A DNA stretch of 64,000 nt from Trichobilharzia szidati (GCA_944472155.2 OX235277.1:19168804-19232803), one strand, 5' to 3'; numbered from the stretch's first letter, positions 38,385-48,719 are shown. Translations and numbers: made by a program. The notes: a model not told the origin generated them from the sequence alone.

Positions 38385-38925
38385 CTTCTAGAATATAGTA
38401 CAAATATGTGGATGACACATTTACCTTGATTAAGAAAGCTGTAAACGGAAACCTTCTACAACATATTGACTCAATCTCAAAATATATATAGCTTACTATT
38501 GAAGTTGAATCAGATGAGATAACTTTCAACTTTCTCGAGTGTCTTGTAAAAACACAAACTGACGAGAAACTACAGTTTACTACATACAGGAAATGGGCAC
38601 GATCAAGCAGGTATTTTAATTTCTGTTCGAATGTTCCCATAAGAAAGCTTTGGTGGATGTTAAAGAAATGTTCCCCAAGATGACATAAAACATCTGTGTC
38701 TATAATATGAAGTGTTCAGATTATGAGACTTGCTATATAGGGGAAACAAGTAGACAAGCGAATGTCTTCAATTTTATTTCCTTATTTATTGAAGAAACTG
38801 AAGTGGGCATTTTTAATATGGTGCACTAGCTAAACTAATAGCGAAATGACTACTAACAAAAATAGATGTCTTCATATAAAACGGTGGTGAAACAAAAGCA
38901 TTCAATAGATATCACTTCATTAAAT
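38385..38925 (+). mobile_element. Penelope-like element remnant with YVDD and GIY-YIG
   Basis: Plus-strand fragments start at the RT catalytic motif C ('KYVDDTFTLIKKAVNG', at about 38404). They continue with 'ITFNFLECLVKTQTDEK' (FLDxLV block), 'TTYRKWARSSRYFNF', and a GIY-YIG endonuclease start 'YNMKCSDYETCYIGETSR' at about 38700-38755. Stops and shifts make it dead. The endonuclease is the 'YIGETSR' type, unlike the 'CGxxYIGR' type of the 15-kb and 60-kb copies, so at least two Penelope lineages are present. It sits in an intron of the candidate MEG, antisense to it, and ends just before the 39-kb repeat. Confidence 0.75.
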
Positions 38926-38984
38926 GTAAAACTATGAAGGTAAAATAATTTTTCATTTTCATAATATGTGAACGATAAACAAGA

Positions 38985-39235
38985 ACATTTTCATACGAGA
39001 ATCGCACACAAATGAGAAAGCACAGCAGCTGTACTTACAAATATACACTAGAAAGGTAAAAAACAGATAAGGAAATCAAATTCACAGATAAACTTCTATA
39101 AAGTAGTATAACCTGAGGAAGGATGATAAATTGTATTTCACTTAAATGAAACTAATTTATTCCAATGAAAATGAAATACTTCAGATAACTGTATAATAAC
39201 TTGAAAGTTTAGAGACGTGAAAATGTCAATCTCAA
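38985..39235 (-). repeat. Intragenic duplication, copy 1
   Basis: About 250 bases resemble 40250-40500 in the same orientation. Shared plus-strand blocks include 'GAGAATCGCA-(C/T)-A/G-CAAATGA', 'AAACTT(C/T)TATAAAGT', 'TATTTCACT(T/C)AAATGAA' and 'CGAAAATG'-like segments in order. The copies start 1.27 kb apart. Each contains a 9-nt splice-bounded candidate exon at the same position. Confidence 0.7.
39039..39047 (-). CDS. Candidate 9-nt micro-exon, duplication copy 1
   Basis: Acceptor TTTTTTACCTTTCTAG, 9 nt TGTATATTT, donor GTAAGTACAG. Phase 1 gives (T)TG TAT ATT T. The paralogous 9-nt exon at 40323-40331 has diverged in the exon itself but kept both splice sites and the length. Confidence 0.42.
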
Positions 39236-40249
39236 AATCAACTCCATAGAGAATTTTTCGGTCCGCAATGATATACCTTCATTTTATTGCCACTAAAATA
39301 TGCCCGAGACTACGGTGCACTATGCAAAACAATCTCGAATCAAATGCGAATATAGAATGATATTTTGACAAATATTTATCTGTCACCAGGCAAAATATCC
39401 GAGAAACTAAGGCATTCAACAGTTGTGGCTAAATCAGCGTAAGATAATGAAAAAACATTAACTGTCAGTTGTGTTAATATTGAATGAATTTCGAATGACC
39501 AGGCATAATATAACGGTCTTCGATTCTTTTGTAAATAACAAATTCTACTTTGGTTTAGCTGCTTATTGTTCATCAGAAGACTGGAGCAATACGACAAGAA
39601 GTGGTATTGTGAATTATAATGACGTTGTTTCATAGACTTTGAAGCTGCAAACTTGAACCTGAAACCGTCTGAACCCGTAAAATTTTTGAAGCGACTCGGT
39701 AGCTTATACAACACAGTATGTGATTGTCACTCAGATACAGCCAGCAAGTAAGGAATTCAGAAGGACGAAACAACCAAACAGGTAGGATGTAAATCTTCTT
39801 TGTGACTTGTAAGGCTTTCTTTATCTATTGAATGACGACTGCCCTTCCGTGTGTTTCAATAGGTGTTCCCTGCTTCACTTGCCCCTGCCATACTTTCGAA
39901 AATAAAGGTTCATAAACATCAATAATCTTCTGCAATATAACGAGTTGTCGGTCGATAATCTGAATAATTATTTTCATCGAAATGTTGGCTCTTAAACTGT
40001 AACTTTTGTTACTGTAACCATTTGTGCTGTCGGTGTCTTGTCATGCTGGTTTATTGTCAGTGGAACATTAAATCTCCAAGTCACCAGCTTGTCTTCTCAT
40101 ATTTATTCTAGTTGATTGAAGTTCATAGTATTCTGAGTTGCGTCTGTTGATCTTCTTGCAGCGACATAAGATTGAGGATCGATCGGTTGGGAGTCATTGA
40201 AACGGGTGCATTTACATAAACATTTAAAATATATGAACAAGACGCATTC

Positions 40250-40500
40250 GTATTTACAACATACGAACAAAGATTTCTTCGAGAATCGCATGCAAATGAA
40301 AAAGGAGAACAGTTGTGCTTACATGTACCGTCTTTAAAGAACAAACATGTAAGGTGATCAGATATATAAACTTTTATAAAGTGAATCATCAGGAAGAATT
40401 ATAAAATTATTTCACTCAAATGAACCTAATTAATCCCACCGAAAATGTAAATACTTCAAATAATTCTAAATTAACCTGAAAGTCTAGCAACGTATGAACG
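40250..40500 (-). repeat. Intragenic duplication, copy 2
   Basis: Partner of 38985-39235. Similarity covers the candidate exon and about 100-150 bases of flanking intron on each side, with scattered substitutions and small indels, so the duplication is old. The 1 kb between the copies is not itself repeated. Confidence 0.7.
40323..40331 (-). CDS. Candidate 9-nt micro-exon, duplication copy 2
   Basis: Acceptor CATGTTTGTTCTTTAAAG, 9 nt ACGGTACAT, donor GTAAGCAC. Phase 1 gives (G)AC GGT ACA T, that is D-G-T. Length and splice sites are conserved with copy 1. Confidence 0.42.
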
Positions 40501-40623
40501 TCCAGATAGCCTAAACTATCGATGACGTCATAACCACTGTTAAGTTATAAAACATTCAGCAGTTTAGGCGTTAATTAGTGGATTTGTATTGAAAATTGAC
40601 AATGCAACTCTTACTACACTCAC

Positions 40624-40635
40624 CTTTCGTCTTAA
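40624..40635 (-). CDS. Candidate 12-nt micro-exon
   Basis: Acceptor ATATATTTGAATTTTGACAG, 12 nt TTAAGACGAAAG, donor GTGAGTGTAG. Phase 1 gives (T)TT AAG ACG AAA G (F-K-T-K). Exon ending AAAG before GTGAGT is close to the consensus. Lies 290 bases upstream of the 40.3-kb candidate. Confidence 0.4.
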
Positions 40636-41305
40636 CTGTCAAAATTCAAATATATTCCAAAGAATCGTGCGTGAAAGGATTACGTTTGTTTTATAAAATA
40701 TAGGCATTAAAGATCACACAATATGTTATCCTGATGCAATCCTCCAGTGAGGTTGCAAGTGAAAGACACCAGGTGAAAATTCCTCCTGCTTTCTTCGTTC
40801 ATGATCACTTGTGTTCTTTGTAGTATAGTGTAACAATATTTCTATTTAAAAGTTTTCCTCAGGTTGCCTCAAACAAATTAGTTAGCCATGCAGAAATGTA
40901 TGTTCGGTTGCAAAAAAGGTGACCTGATGTTCAACGGTTTTTCCCACTAGTTGGGTGTTCAAGTCTCTAATGGCAGAATGATGCGTGTTTTTCGACTAGG
41001 TCCATTTTTATGCCCCTCAAGACTCGATTGTTTTATTTTGGTTCCAATAATTCACGAATATGTCCAGCTTTTGATGTAGTGAAGTACACTGCATGTTACT
41101 ATTTCTGTTGGATTAACACGATGTCTGAAGGCAAACATCAGACATGATTTGGCGGAAATGATGATGTGATAACGCAATACTTTTAAGAAATTCGATTCGA
41201 AAATTTCATATATGCTTCACAAATTTGCTGCTCTGTGACATCATTTCACAGGCTTACAAACGTTTAATTATTGCTGTCGAGATGAGTGTATAAATTCGAG
41301 CTTAC

Positions 41306-41323
41306 TGACTGAGTTCATCAAGA
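41306..41323 (-). CDS. Weak candidate 18-nt micro-exon
   Basis: 18 nt between AG in 'TTGCAATCAGCTAATAG' and the donor GTAAGCTCG. Open in phase 1 ('LMNSV'). The acceptor is poor, and an AG 3 nt before the donor offers an alternative. Confidence 0.18.
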
Positions 41324-42289
41324 CTATTAGCTGATTGCAATTCATACTTCATTAAGTTCTACAGAGAGTATCGTTCACATTAGGAATAGAGGTGGAGAGG
41401 TATTTCAGGTGAAAGACTCTGAAGTGTCAGGTTTATAAGTGGTTAAACACCAATGAAGTCCAATTAATCTGTAATCGTAGGCGACTTTTCAAGCTGAGTG
41501 ATGTGTATCTGTTGAGCTCTGAAGTAGACTAATCTTAGATCAGGAAATGTATTATATATATATAATACGGTGCAAAAAATGCTACTGCTGCTTATAAAAA
41601 CATTTCAGCAAATGTCATCGAATAACAGTCCTGAGTATATTTTTAGATTCACATTCATCATTCACATACAAGGTGTTTCATGATACACCGAAAGAGGGGA
41701 AAATGTATTCACCCTACGATAATTCAAATAAATCTCATATTCATGAGGAAAAATTTAAACCATCCGAGTATAATGCATAAGAAGACGAATTCCGTACATC
41801 AAACATATGTGAGAATTATATGTGAAAATATTATTATATGATAAATGGACTCACAATCTAATTATAACAGATGAAATGTATTTTAAAATTATCACTTTGA
41901 TATTGGTTTTGTTTAATAAACTGAAACGATATTTATATATTTATTTATATTTTATCGAAAAGTAGTTGTTAACAGACTAGATTCTCGTGGCTCTGTCTCT
42001 TACACTCACACATTAGGTGGTATGGTATGGTCAGACGTAGTGGTGGGTTGTAATGGAAGTTCTACAAATTAGAATGACTGGCATTTGTGTTACACATGCC
42101 ATGCCATTGCTTCCCTTGTTAGCCGACGTATGGCAGTGTTACAAATACGTTAGCGGTGACCAGGCTGAAAAAATGGAGTCAATCAATGATAACTTTGGGT
42201 GATGGCGCAAGCCACAATGGGCACGAAAGCACCACTGTTTCATGCCCCATTGATCCATCATATCGCACAATTATTTGTTTGGTTTAATT

Positions 42290-42520
42290 TATTCCTTTAG
42301 GTTCCAAGTGAAACATAGGGCTTCAAGATAAAGCTTTGAAGTTTCCATAGCTAGGGTTTCATTTTTACGGAACTAATCTCCTATTCACATGTCCAACTGT
42401 GCCTCTTTACTGGACTTGCAACAAGGTAGGCGAGATTTATGAGTGCATCAACTGACAACTGAAACCTGAACAACCTGCAGGGCTGGTGAGCACTATGTGG
42501 TTGAGCCAGTGACATGCGTT
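42290..42520 (-). repeat. SINE family A copy with degenerate tRNA-like head
   Basis: The plus strand begins with the reverse of the tail: 'AATTTATTCCTTTAGGTTCC', then 'AAGTGAAACATAGGGCTTCA'. This is the longest match to the RTE 3' end at 59.74-59.78 kb. The body follows, and the head lies at about 42440-42519 ('ACTGGCTCAACCACATAGTG' as A box on minus). Intronic. Confidence 0.65.
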
Positions 42521-43675
42521 TTCCCATTATTCTCCATTCAATTTTCATATCTCTCACTAATTTGTGGTTACTAAAGTTTATTATCATTCACTTTCTTTCT
42601 CGTCTTACACGTGCTGATTATGAAGTGTGAAAACTTGATGTCTTACACTCAAGATGAAAGTTCTGCGTTGAAAATTCAATTCACTTTCTCAACGCCATGT
42701 GTTAATGTTGGGACGATCTTACAGGAACACATTATTGCAACAGTGACTACACCACTGAGGGAGAAAATCACAGGAAGTGTTACTTTCTGTTCATAACAAA
42801 TATCATATTTGTTTGATAATATTGCAATATCAGCGGCCGTATCGTTCACAGGATTCCAGTATTCATAATTCTCTCACACGAGACCAATTTTGAAAGTGTT
42901 TGTGAAATATCTGACTGCAAAACTCTCTGGAATGTGACGCTGTCACGAAGATCTATTCGCTCTTAGTTGATGATGTCGTGAATTTCACAATAATTTACAG
43001 GAAGTTTAAGGATATGAATAAATTGCTGAAAGCAACTTCATGCGACAACCAATTAGGACTTCCTAAATATTTCATTCATAGATTTTGTGGTCGTTATTAT
43101 ACAATAAAGAGAAATGTCATCTCATTTCACATTTGGTGGATGTTACTGACTGGATTTACAACAAGTATATAGATGCTGAGTCAAAAATATTGAATGACAG
43201 AGAGATGGATTCAGTGAGTGATGCTTCAGGAACAACATGTGAAACACGAGAGGAAAACAAAGAAGAGGAATATGGAAGACAAGGCAGAAGAAACCCGGAG
43301 ATATATACATAGTGTGATTCTAATACGCGGTAGACGTATTTTGCCTATATCTGTCTACCAAATCACAAAACTCAATCTCGGAATAACAGACATGTTGCTT
43401 CATTACATTACATTTTCCATCAGTTTCACGGATAGGTGTTTGTGATTATTTTTGACAGCTAATAAATACTTTTCTGATCAGCCAAACAAGTTCACCTTAG
43501 TTAGTTAATTATGTGCATCGTTTCAATGTGTAATATCTTTCAAACAGGCCTAAATTATCCTTATAAATCGACCTGGAAACATTCTCAGTGCATCCTATTG
43601 CACAGCCAGAAATTAAGTTCCGACTCACCAGGAATACCAAAGTTACGGTTATTCACAGAATAATTGACTACTTAC

Positions 43676-43684
43676 AATAATAGG
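43676..43684 (-). CDS. Candidate 9-nt micro-exon (AYY)
   Basis: A near-ideal acceptor (TCTACATATATTTTCAG), 9 nt CCTATTATT, donor GTAAGTAG. Phase 1 gives (G)CC TAT TAT T. It joins in frame to the signal-peptide exon or to the 36-nt candidate. Confidence 0.4.
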
Positions 43685-43978
43685 CTGAAAATATATGTAG
43701 ATAATGCGATTGTATGTTATTCTCCAAAATGTGCAGATGTTGAAAAAACAAAAAAAGCATATTTAATGCAAAATTGTAGCCTCAGTGTAATATATCCAGG
43801 ATAAAATCTTCCTGAATAGTGAATGCGATAGTAACCAGCATAAAACGATATATCATCCTTTTCCACGAATCTTGTGATCTATCTTGTGACGGAGTTACGA
43901 TATTAATCCGTCATCTCTCAAGCATATGGCTATTTATTGTGTGATCATTTCATTATCTTTTGTCTCACCTTGGTCTTT

Positions 43979-44014
43979 GTCGAATCGCCAACCAGTCAGA
44001 ATAGCTATTGCCAG
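43979..44014 (-). CDS. Candidate 36-nt micro-exon
   Basis: AG in 'AAAGGCTGGCAATAG', 36 nt, donor GTGAGACA. Phase-1 reading '(A)ILTGWRFDKDQ' is open, symmetric and protein-like. The GTGAGA donor is weaker than the others. A 6-nt form (ACCAAG) with a later AG is also possible. Confidence 0.3.
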
Positions 44015-45420
44015 CCTTTAAGAACAATCCATTCCTACAGCTGTGAGCCGAATTTATTGCGGTAAAGAAATCGTATAAATGTGATGTGTTGTTTCCTAAT
44101 AAATATAAAGTATCTTACATTCACAGGCCAGCCATTGTCATTTGATATTTGCGTGGCCCTGTGAAGCAGAGAGCTCAACACAAAAATAGGCGTATAAGCC
44201 TACAAGTCAAGTTCCTTACCGTTATAACAATCAGCGGCACAGATATAACAGAATGTCTGCTAAAAACTCCTCGAAATACTCCACTGATTTAATACGACAA
44301 GGATATTATATTAGGATGTTAAACAGTGAAATCTGATTAACCCCTGCGGTCACTTCTAAACAAAATGTATAGCTGAGGAATGCAAATATCGATAGGATGC
44401 ATGATAATATACACAGTAGATGTTATCTTCCTCATAAAGTGCTTGAATTGATGAATCGCCTACAAACACTGTCATTCGCTGGAAATGAAAGACATTTGAA
44501 CACAAGCCAAAACGAATCATTTTCAATTGATGTGTTGTGGTGTCATGAAGTCAGTGGAGTTTTTCACTTTTAAGCTTCATCATTAAGGAGAAATGCTGAT
44601 ACAACTGCTATCCAATTACTTTGCCTACATTGAGGTCGATATTAGCATTGTAATTTAAAAAGTAGGAAAGATTTGTTGAATGTGAAGTTGCACGCAAACT
44701 TAATTTGTCAGAAAAACACAAAGTACTACAGCGATTTGAAAGAACACAAACAAACTCGAGACGAAAATCGAAAACCCAAATAGCAGTCAGCAGAATAAAA
44801 TATCTCTAGAATAACACCGAAATTATACGGAGAAATCACAGACAGAACACTGCATTGACAATGAAAATCTCACTACTGAATAAAATGAATTCAGTTGTGA
44901 ATTACCGCACTTTGTGTGCCGTTTTCATGTAATTGACGACTGAGTATACTACATCAATTCAGCGGAATCACACGTGATACTCCATGAACTGAAAAGTCAA
45001 AACTGTAGGATTGAATCACAATATATATTACTGTAAACTGGCTCTCATCGTAAATATTGAGGTGCTAAATAAACTAGTAGTGGTCGACTGTTTTCTAAAC
45101 GATTCATGGTTGATATTAGTAAAATTTGTTTGTTATTACACTTTGATTTCAATAGGATTCTGTATTATATTGTGAATTTATAAGGACTTTATGAGAAAAA
45201 TAATAATTAGCTTACTTGCTGTTGAAGAACATTTGAAATAAAACAACCAACTTATCAATAGGTTTGGACAATTTGGATTGCGACTAAACATGCTATATAG
45301 AGGTAGTAGCACAAAATAATGAAAGTTTTTGATTGGACACTGCTAACTAGTGGGATGTGTCCACTCCTGACTGATAGAATAAAGGTTGCGTCAAAGAAAG
45401 GACTAGACACATCACACTAG

Positions 45421-45606
45421 TTTTTTTTTTTTGATTTACAGCTTGATTCCACACCGTATTTTCAGTACAAGTATGGAATTTTCAGCATGGATATCGGTTA
45501 GCCCAAATTCAGGCCTACCATAGATATCGGGTGTGCGCCGGCAGGGGATCGAACCCCGGACCATGTGCATGGTCGGCGAGAGTCCTAATCACTGTGCCAC
45601 CGACGC
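45421..45606 (-). repeat. tRNA-derived SINE, family B, well preserved
   Basis: The minus-strand head, 45606-45535, is exactly 72 nt and folds as a full cloverleaf. The acceptor GCGTCGG pairs with CCGGCGC (7 bp, one G-U). The T arm CGGGG-TTCGATC-CCCTG is intact, and GACCA/TGGTC forms an anticodon-like stem around TGCACA. A and B boxes are present. The body ends in 'GGTGTGGAATCAAGCTGTAA' and an A tail, seen as T13 at 45421-45433. The copy is flanked by ACTAG on both sides (45416-45420 and 45607-45611), a short target-site duplication. It looks younger than the 7.5-kb copy. Confidence 0.8.
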
Positions 45607-45639
45607 ACTAGTTACTAGTGTCCAATCAAAGTATGCAAT

Positions 45640-45860
45640 ACAGTCCTACAGGAGATCAATGGCGAGTCAAAATAGATTAGTGTTAACGACTCTGACCGCA
45701 GCACTGGGTGACGCGAATTAGAATCTCAGAAGGGTCATGTGTTTCTTCCAGGTTGCAGATACTCCTTGCTGACTGGTGAGTGCCAAGTAGCACGACACTT
45801 AGATCCAAGGCTTCCTTCCGATTGACTCCAACCATCTAATATCATCAAATAATGAAAGTC
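45640..45860 (+). repeat. tRNA-like SINE, degenerate, beside the family B copy
   Basis: 'TTAGTGTTAACGACTCTGAC' (A-box-like) and 'GCGAATTAGAATCTC' (decayed B box) at tRNA spacing, followed by a body with 'CTTCCGATTGACTCCAACCA'. Opposite orientation to the family B insertion next to it. Confidence 0.45.
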
Positions 45861-46599
45861 TCATGAATACAAATAGGGTGTGACCCTTCATCAACCATAA
45901 TTACATCCACGTATAGCTTCAGTCAAGTGCTATTTCAAAATATCCCTCCTCAGACAGAGATAGAGTCGGTTCGAAGTGATTCAACGCCTGAGTTCTAAAT
46001 TAAGGAATTTCCAGTCGCCCACTCACTCCTGAATATTCCGATATTCCCTAAATGTTGACAAGCATCGCAATTCAAAGTGAGTAATCTCATTCAAATTATA
46101 GTTACAATTCTGAGGGATGAAGGCTGAGAGTCCGCCTGCTCGTTGTCAGGCCATATTCGAGATTATATAATCTCTTAGTCATCTAAATGTCTGACAAAAA
46201 TTGTAAGTTGTGAGGATTTAGGAAATAGTGGAATTCTGTTGAACGCTATTGCATCTGACACACATATTTGAATACACAAAACAGCATCGAAAACTTACGT
46301 GCTTTGTTATGTGGTTAAATTTAAAACAAAGTAGTAACATAAGCATGAAATGTTTACATGCAAGAATGAATGAATTTGCCTTATATGTAAATTTTAGATG
46401 ATCTGCATACGCATAAAACACATTGAGACTGCAGATAAATAAGACAAACATTTGTGATAAATTGAGATGCAATAGGAGTATCAGCGAATCATGCAATAAT
46501 CGATTAGTAATTTTTCTACGTAATAATTTTATGTCCAATGTCATGCTAACGCCAGTGCTACAAGAGAATTTGATGTAAGTTCATTCACCTGTAGATTGG

Positions 46600-47830
46600 A
46601 AACAAAATTGCCGTGTGAAACTACCTGAGGACGATTTTTATGAATGAGATAACTGTAACAGTATCAGGCTACTTTACCTCCTAAGCAAAATTTTGGATGC
46701 CTTCATTCAGGGAAGGAAGAATTATACTGAATCAGGGTGGATTTAGCGAAACCGAGTAGTGCGCGGACCGAAATGACATCAGTGTGCATCATCACTGCAT
46801 ACAGTCTGGTACGAAAGTCAGATTTTCATTTCAATTCCATGGATTCTGAAATAGTTATCTACTGCGAAGTAATTTGGGAACTCCCTCAACATGACAGAAT
46901 GAAGTACTGCATTTAATAGCTGTATGGTGGTGATGCGTCTCTAGTGATTCACAACTGAAATCAATATGAAGTGTTCACGGAGAACATAAGATAGTTTATT
47001 TGCTATCACGATTGATGTTCCTTAATTTGGTGGAGCAATCATAAGACAAACTGCGGCATTCGAATATGAGGATACGTTGGATTGACGTCTGAATGGATGA
47101 TTTATATCATCCTGTCACACAAACTAAAGGCCGTTGATGCAAAAACCAACAAACTGAAGGGAAATGCAGTGAAACCAGAAATTTAGGCGAACATAAAGAA
47201 GACAAAGATGAATGAGATACACAGTCAATAACAAAACATCAATCTCATAAAATGAGAGAAATCTTAGGGTATTCATCTCTTTTACTAACACGGATATCAT
47301 CTGATCAAATGTAAGCGACATTGATTTGGATGTCGAATCCATGATTGAGAAAGCAATACTGACGTTCACTACTCAGAAATAAGTGAGGGGAACTGCGTTA
47401 TTCAACATTGAATAAGTTCCTAATTTCCATCACCAATGTCAAGTCATTTCTTCTAGGTGGTTCATAGATTTGGTGCACACCTCACAGAGAGCATTCGCAA
47501 CAGGTTGCAAAGTGTCATTGACAGTCGTTTTCACCCAAAACCGAGGATTAGATGAGAAGCAAGAAGGAAGGAATAAGAGATAAGGAAATCTAGCTGGTAG
47601 AGAACTAAACGAGAAACTATGGCCTAATTAAAAAGGCAGATTAAAATGTAGGTGGTTTAGACATGTGATGAAGAGGTTGTCAAGCGGCATCACACAAGTG
47701 ACTCTCTAGTACAACTTAGAAAACGAAGAGGAATTTTTCAGGATATAGCATGACATAGAAAAAGCTGCATGAGGAATAATTTGAAGCTCGCCAACAAAGT
47801 TGAATGTAGTTGTAGAGATTTCAGGGCAGG
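46600..47830 (+). mobile_element. Degenerate RTE-clade element in the first intron
   Basis: Plus-strand nucleotide relics of the RT follow the element order: 'CTGAATCAGGGTGGATTTAG' (AGFR block, about 46.73 kb), 'GAAATAGTTATCTACTGCGA' (DREVIW block), 'TGTATGGTGGTGATGCGTCT' (LYGGDA block), then the C-terminal 'CRWFRHVMKRLSSGITQ' (WIGHTLRK-like) at about 47.65 kb. Frame changes occur every 50-100 bases. It is antisense to the candidate MEG and lies between its first exon and all others. Confidence 0.65.
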
Positions 47831-47892
47831 CAACACCAACAGTATGACATACATGAAATGATAAAATGTAATTGCAAATTTGTTTAACTTAC

Positions 47893-47959
47893 CACATTCA
47901 CTATCATGAATTAGGTACGAAATGCAGAAAAGAAGTAGTATTTCTTTGCAGAAATTCAT
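47893..47959 (-). CDS. Candidate MEG first exon: signal peptide
   Basis: ATG at 47959-47957 opens a 67-nt coding exon ending in G before the donor GTAAGTTAAAC (phase 1). The 22 encoded residues form a typical secretion signal: polar start MNFCKE, hydrophobic core ILLLFCISYLI, then a polar HDSEC that could hold the cleavage site. A TATA box lies 34-40 nt upstream of the ATG, giving a very short 5' UTR. Beyond the donor the frame loses protein character (Phe/Leu/Tyr-rich), as expected for intron. This is the first exon expected of a secreted schistosome protein such as a MEG. Linking it to exons 4-16 kb away is inference. Confidence 0.6.
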
Positions 47960-47992
47960 TGTGATCAATGTGCTAGCTAATTCTACGTCTCC

Positions 47993-47999
47993 TTATATA
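47993..47999 (-). promoter_or_regulatory. TATA box of the candidate MEG
   Basis: Minus-strand GTATATAAGGAG, 34-40 nt upstream of the ATG. Transcription would start about 25-30 nt downstream, some 10 nt before the ATG. Confidence 0.45.
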
Positions 48000-48719
48000 C
48001 TGAAATTTGTTATTGTTTACAAGTCAAACCATTCATTATCATGAAATAAAATGTCTCCATTTCAACTTCAGAGTTGTTGTGGTAGTCTCGAAGATTTTAT
48101 CTAATTGTATTTAGGCGCACTTTTGACGCCATTCACCAGTTTTATCATCTATTTTGAAACACTTCCGACTTTGGAATAGAGAAAACAAAATAGAATCTTC
48201 AGTGATTTTGTAAACTAAGAAACGTATAATTGACATCTGTTAAACACTGAAAAATGTATGATTTCGTAAACGTATCTACTATTTCCATAAAATGTTGATT
48301 CTACAAATCGGTTTACAAGAGAAAACATGATTTGCAAAATAAAGTGAATGGGAACCAACTTATGGGAAGTGCGATTTTGCGGTTCGTATCCTCTACAAAT
48401 GAATAAGGCATCAGTTTACTTGAATCTCGAATCCGAATTAATGGCTGTTATCAGGAATAGAAATAGAATAGACGCATTCATTTCTTCTAGGAAACTATAA
48501 TCCAACTACACCACCAATTACTTCTGCGAACCACAGTCTCAGGAACATACATTTAGGCCAGCTGAATGTTGTGCTTACAAAATATAGTGTTTATTTTATT
48601 AAATTTTATCGTATATGAGTTTCTAAATAGTCAGTCACAAAGATTCCCATGTTCTTCATCGTATATTTTATGTGAAAAAAATTAACTCTAACTTGGTGCA
48701 CTGATCAACTAAACAGAAT
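48000..48719. other. Unassigned AT-rich stretch upstream of the candidate MEG
   Basis: No element or exon was recognised. It would include the upstream promoter region of the minus-strand gene. Confidence 0.4.

Larger units (their letters stand above)
31742..47999 (-). other. Candidate micro-exon gene (MEG) locus
   Basis: Proposed span from TATA box (about 47.99 kb) to AATAAA (31742-31747), read on the minus strand. A signal-peptide exon is followed by candidate exons of 36, 9, 18, 12, 9, 9, 15, 18, 21, 12 and 15 nt. All are multiples of three and start and end in phase 1. A 236-nt terminal exon opens in phase 1. Joined, they give a frame without stops encoding a secreted protein of about 150 residues. 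Introns hold SINEs (33.67, 34.54, 42.3, 45.4, 45.6 kb), a Penelope fragment (38.4 kb), a duplication (39.0/40.3 kb) and an RTE remnant (46.6-47.8 kb). Schistosome MEGs have exactly this plan. The end exons and the 15-nt exon at 33.3 kb are best supported. Some middle exons may be chance GTAAGT sites. Confidence 0.5.

Noticed and set aside
39376..39714. 112-codon minus-strand protein between the two duplication copies
   Set aside because: No splice sites or motifs at its borders, and it lies in what should be an intron of the candidate MEG. It may be an unrecognised repeat.
40060..40085. A further SINE family A tail ('CAGTGGAACATTAAATCTCCAA')
   Set aside because: The match is short and no body or head follows.
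44119..44259. Two 40-nt splice-bounded segments (44220-44259 and 44119-44158) as further MEG exons
   Set aside because: Splice sites are good, and they read 'QTFCYICAADCYN' and 'ATQISNDNGWPVN'. But they are open only in phases 0 to 1 and 2 to 0, cannot be joined to each other, and have stops in phase 1. They might belong to alternative transcripts.
311..45606. Functional tRNA genes at the SINE heads (0.3, 19.4, 45.6 kb)
   Set aside because: The heads continue into repeat bodies with tails, several have mismatched stems, and they recur as dispersed copies.
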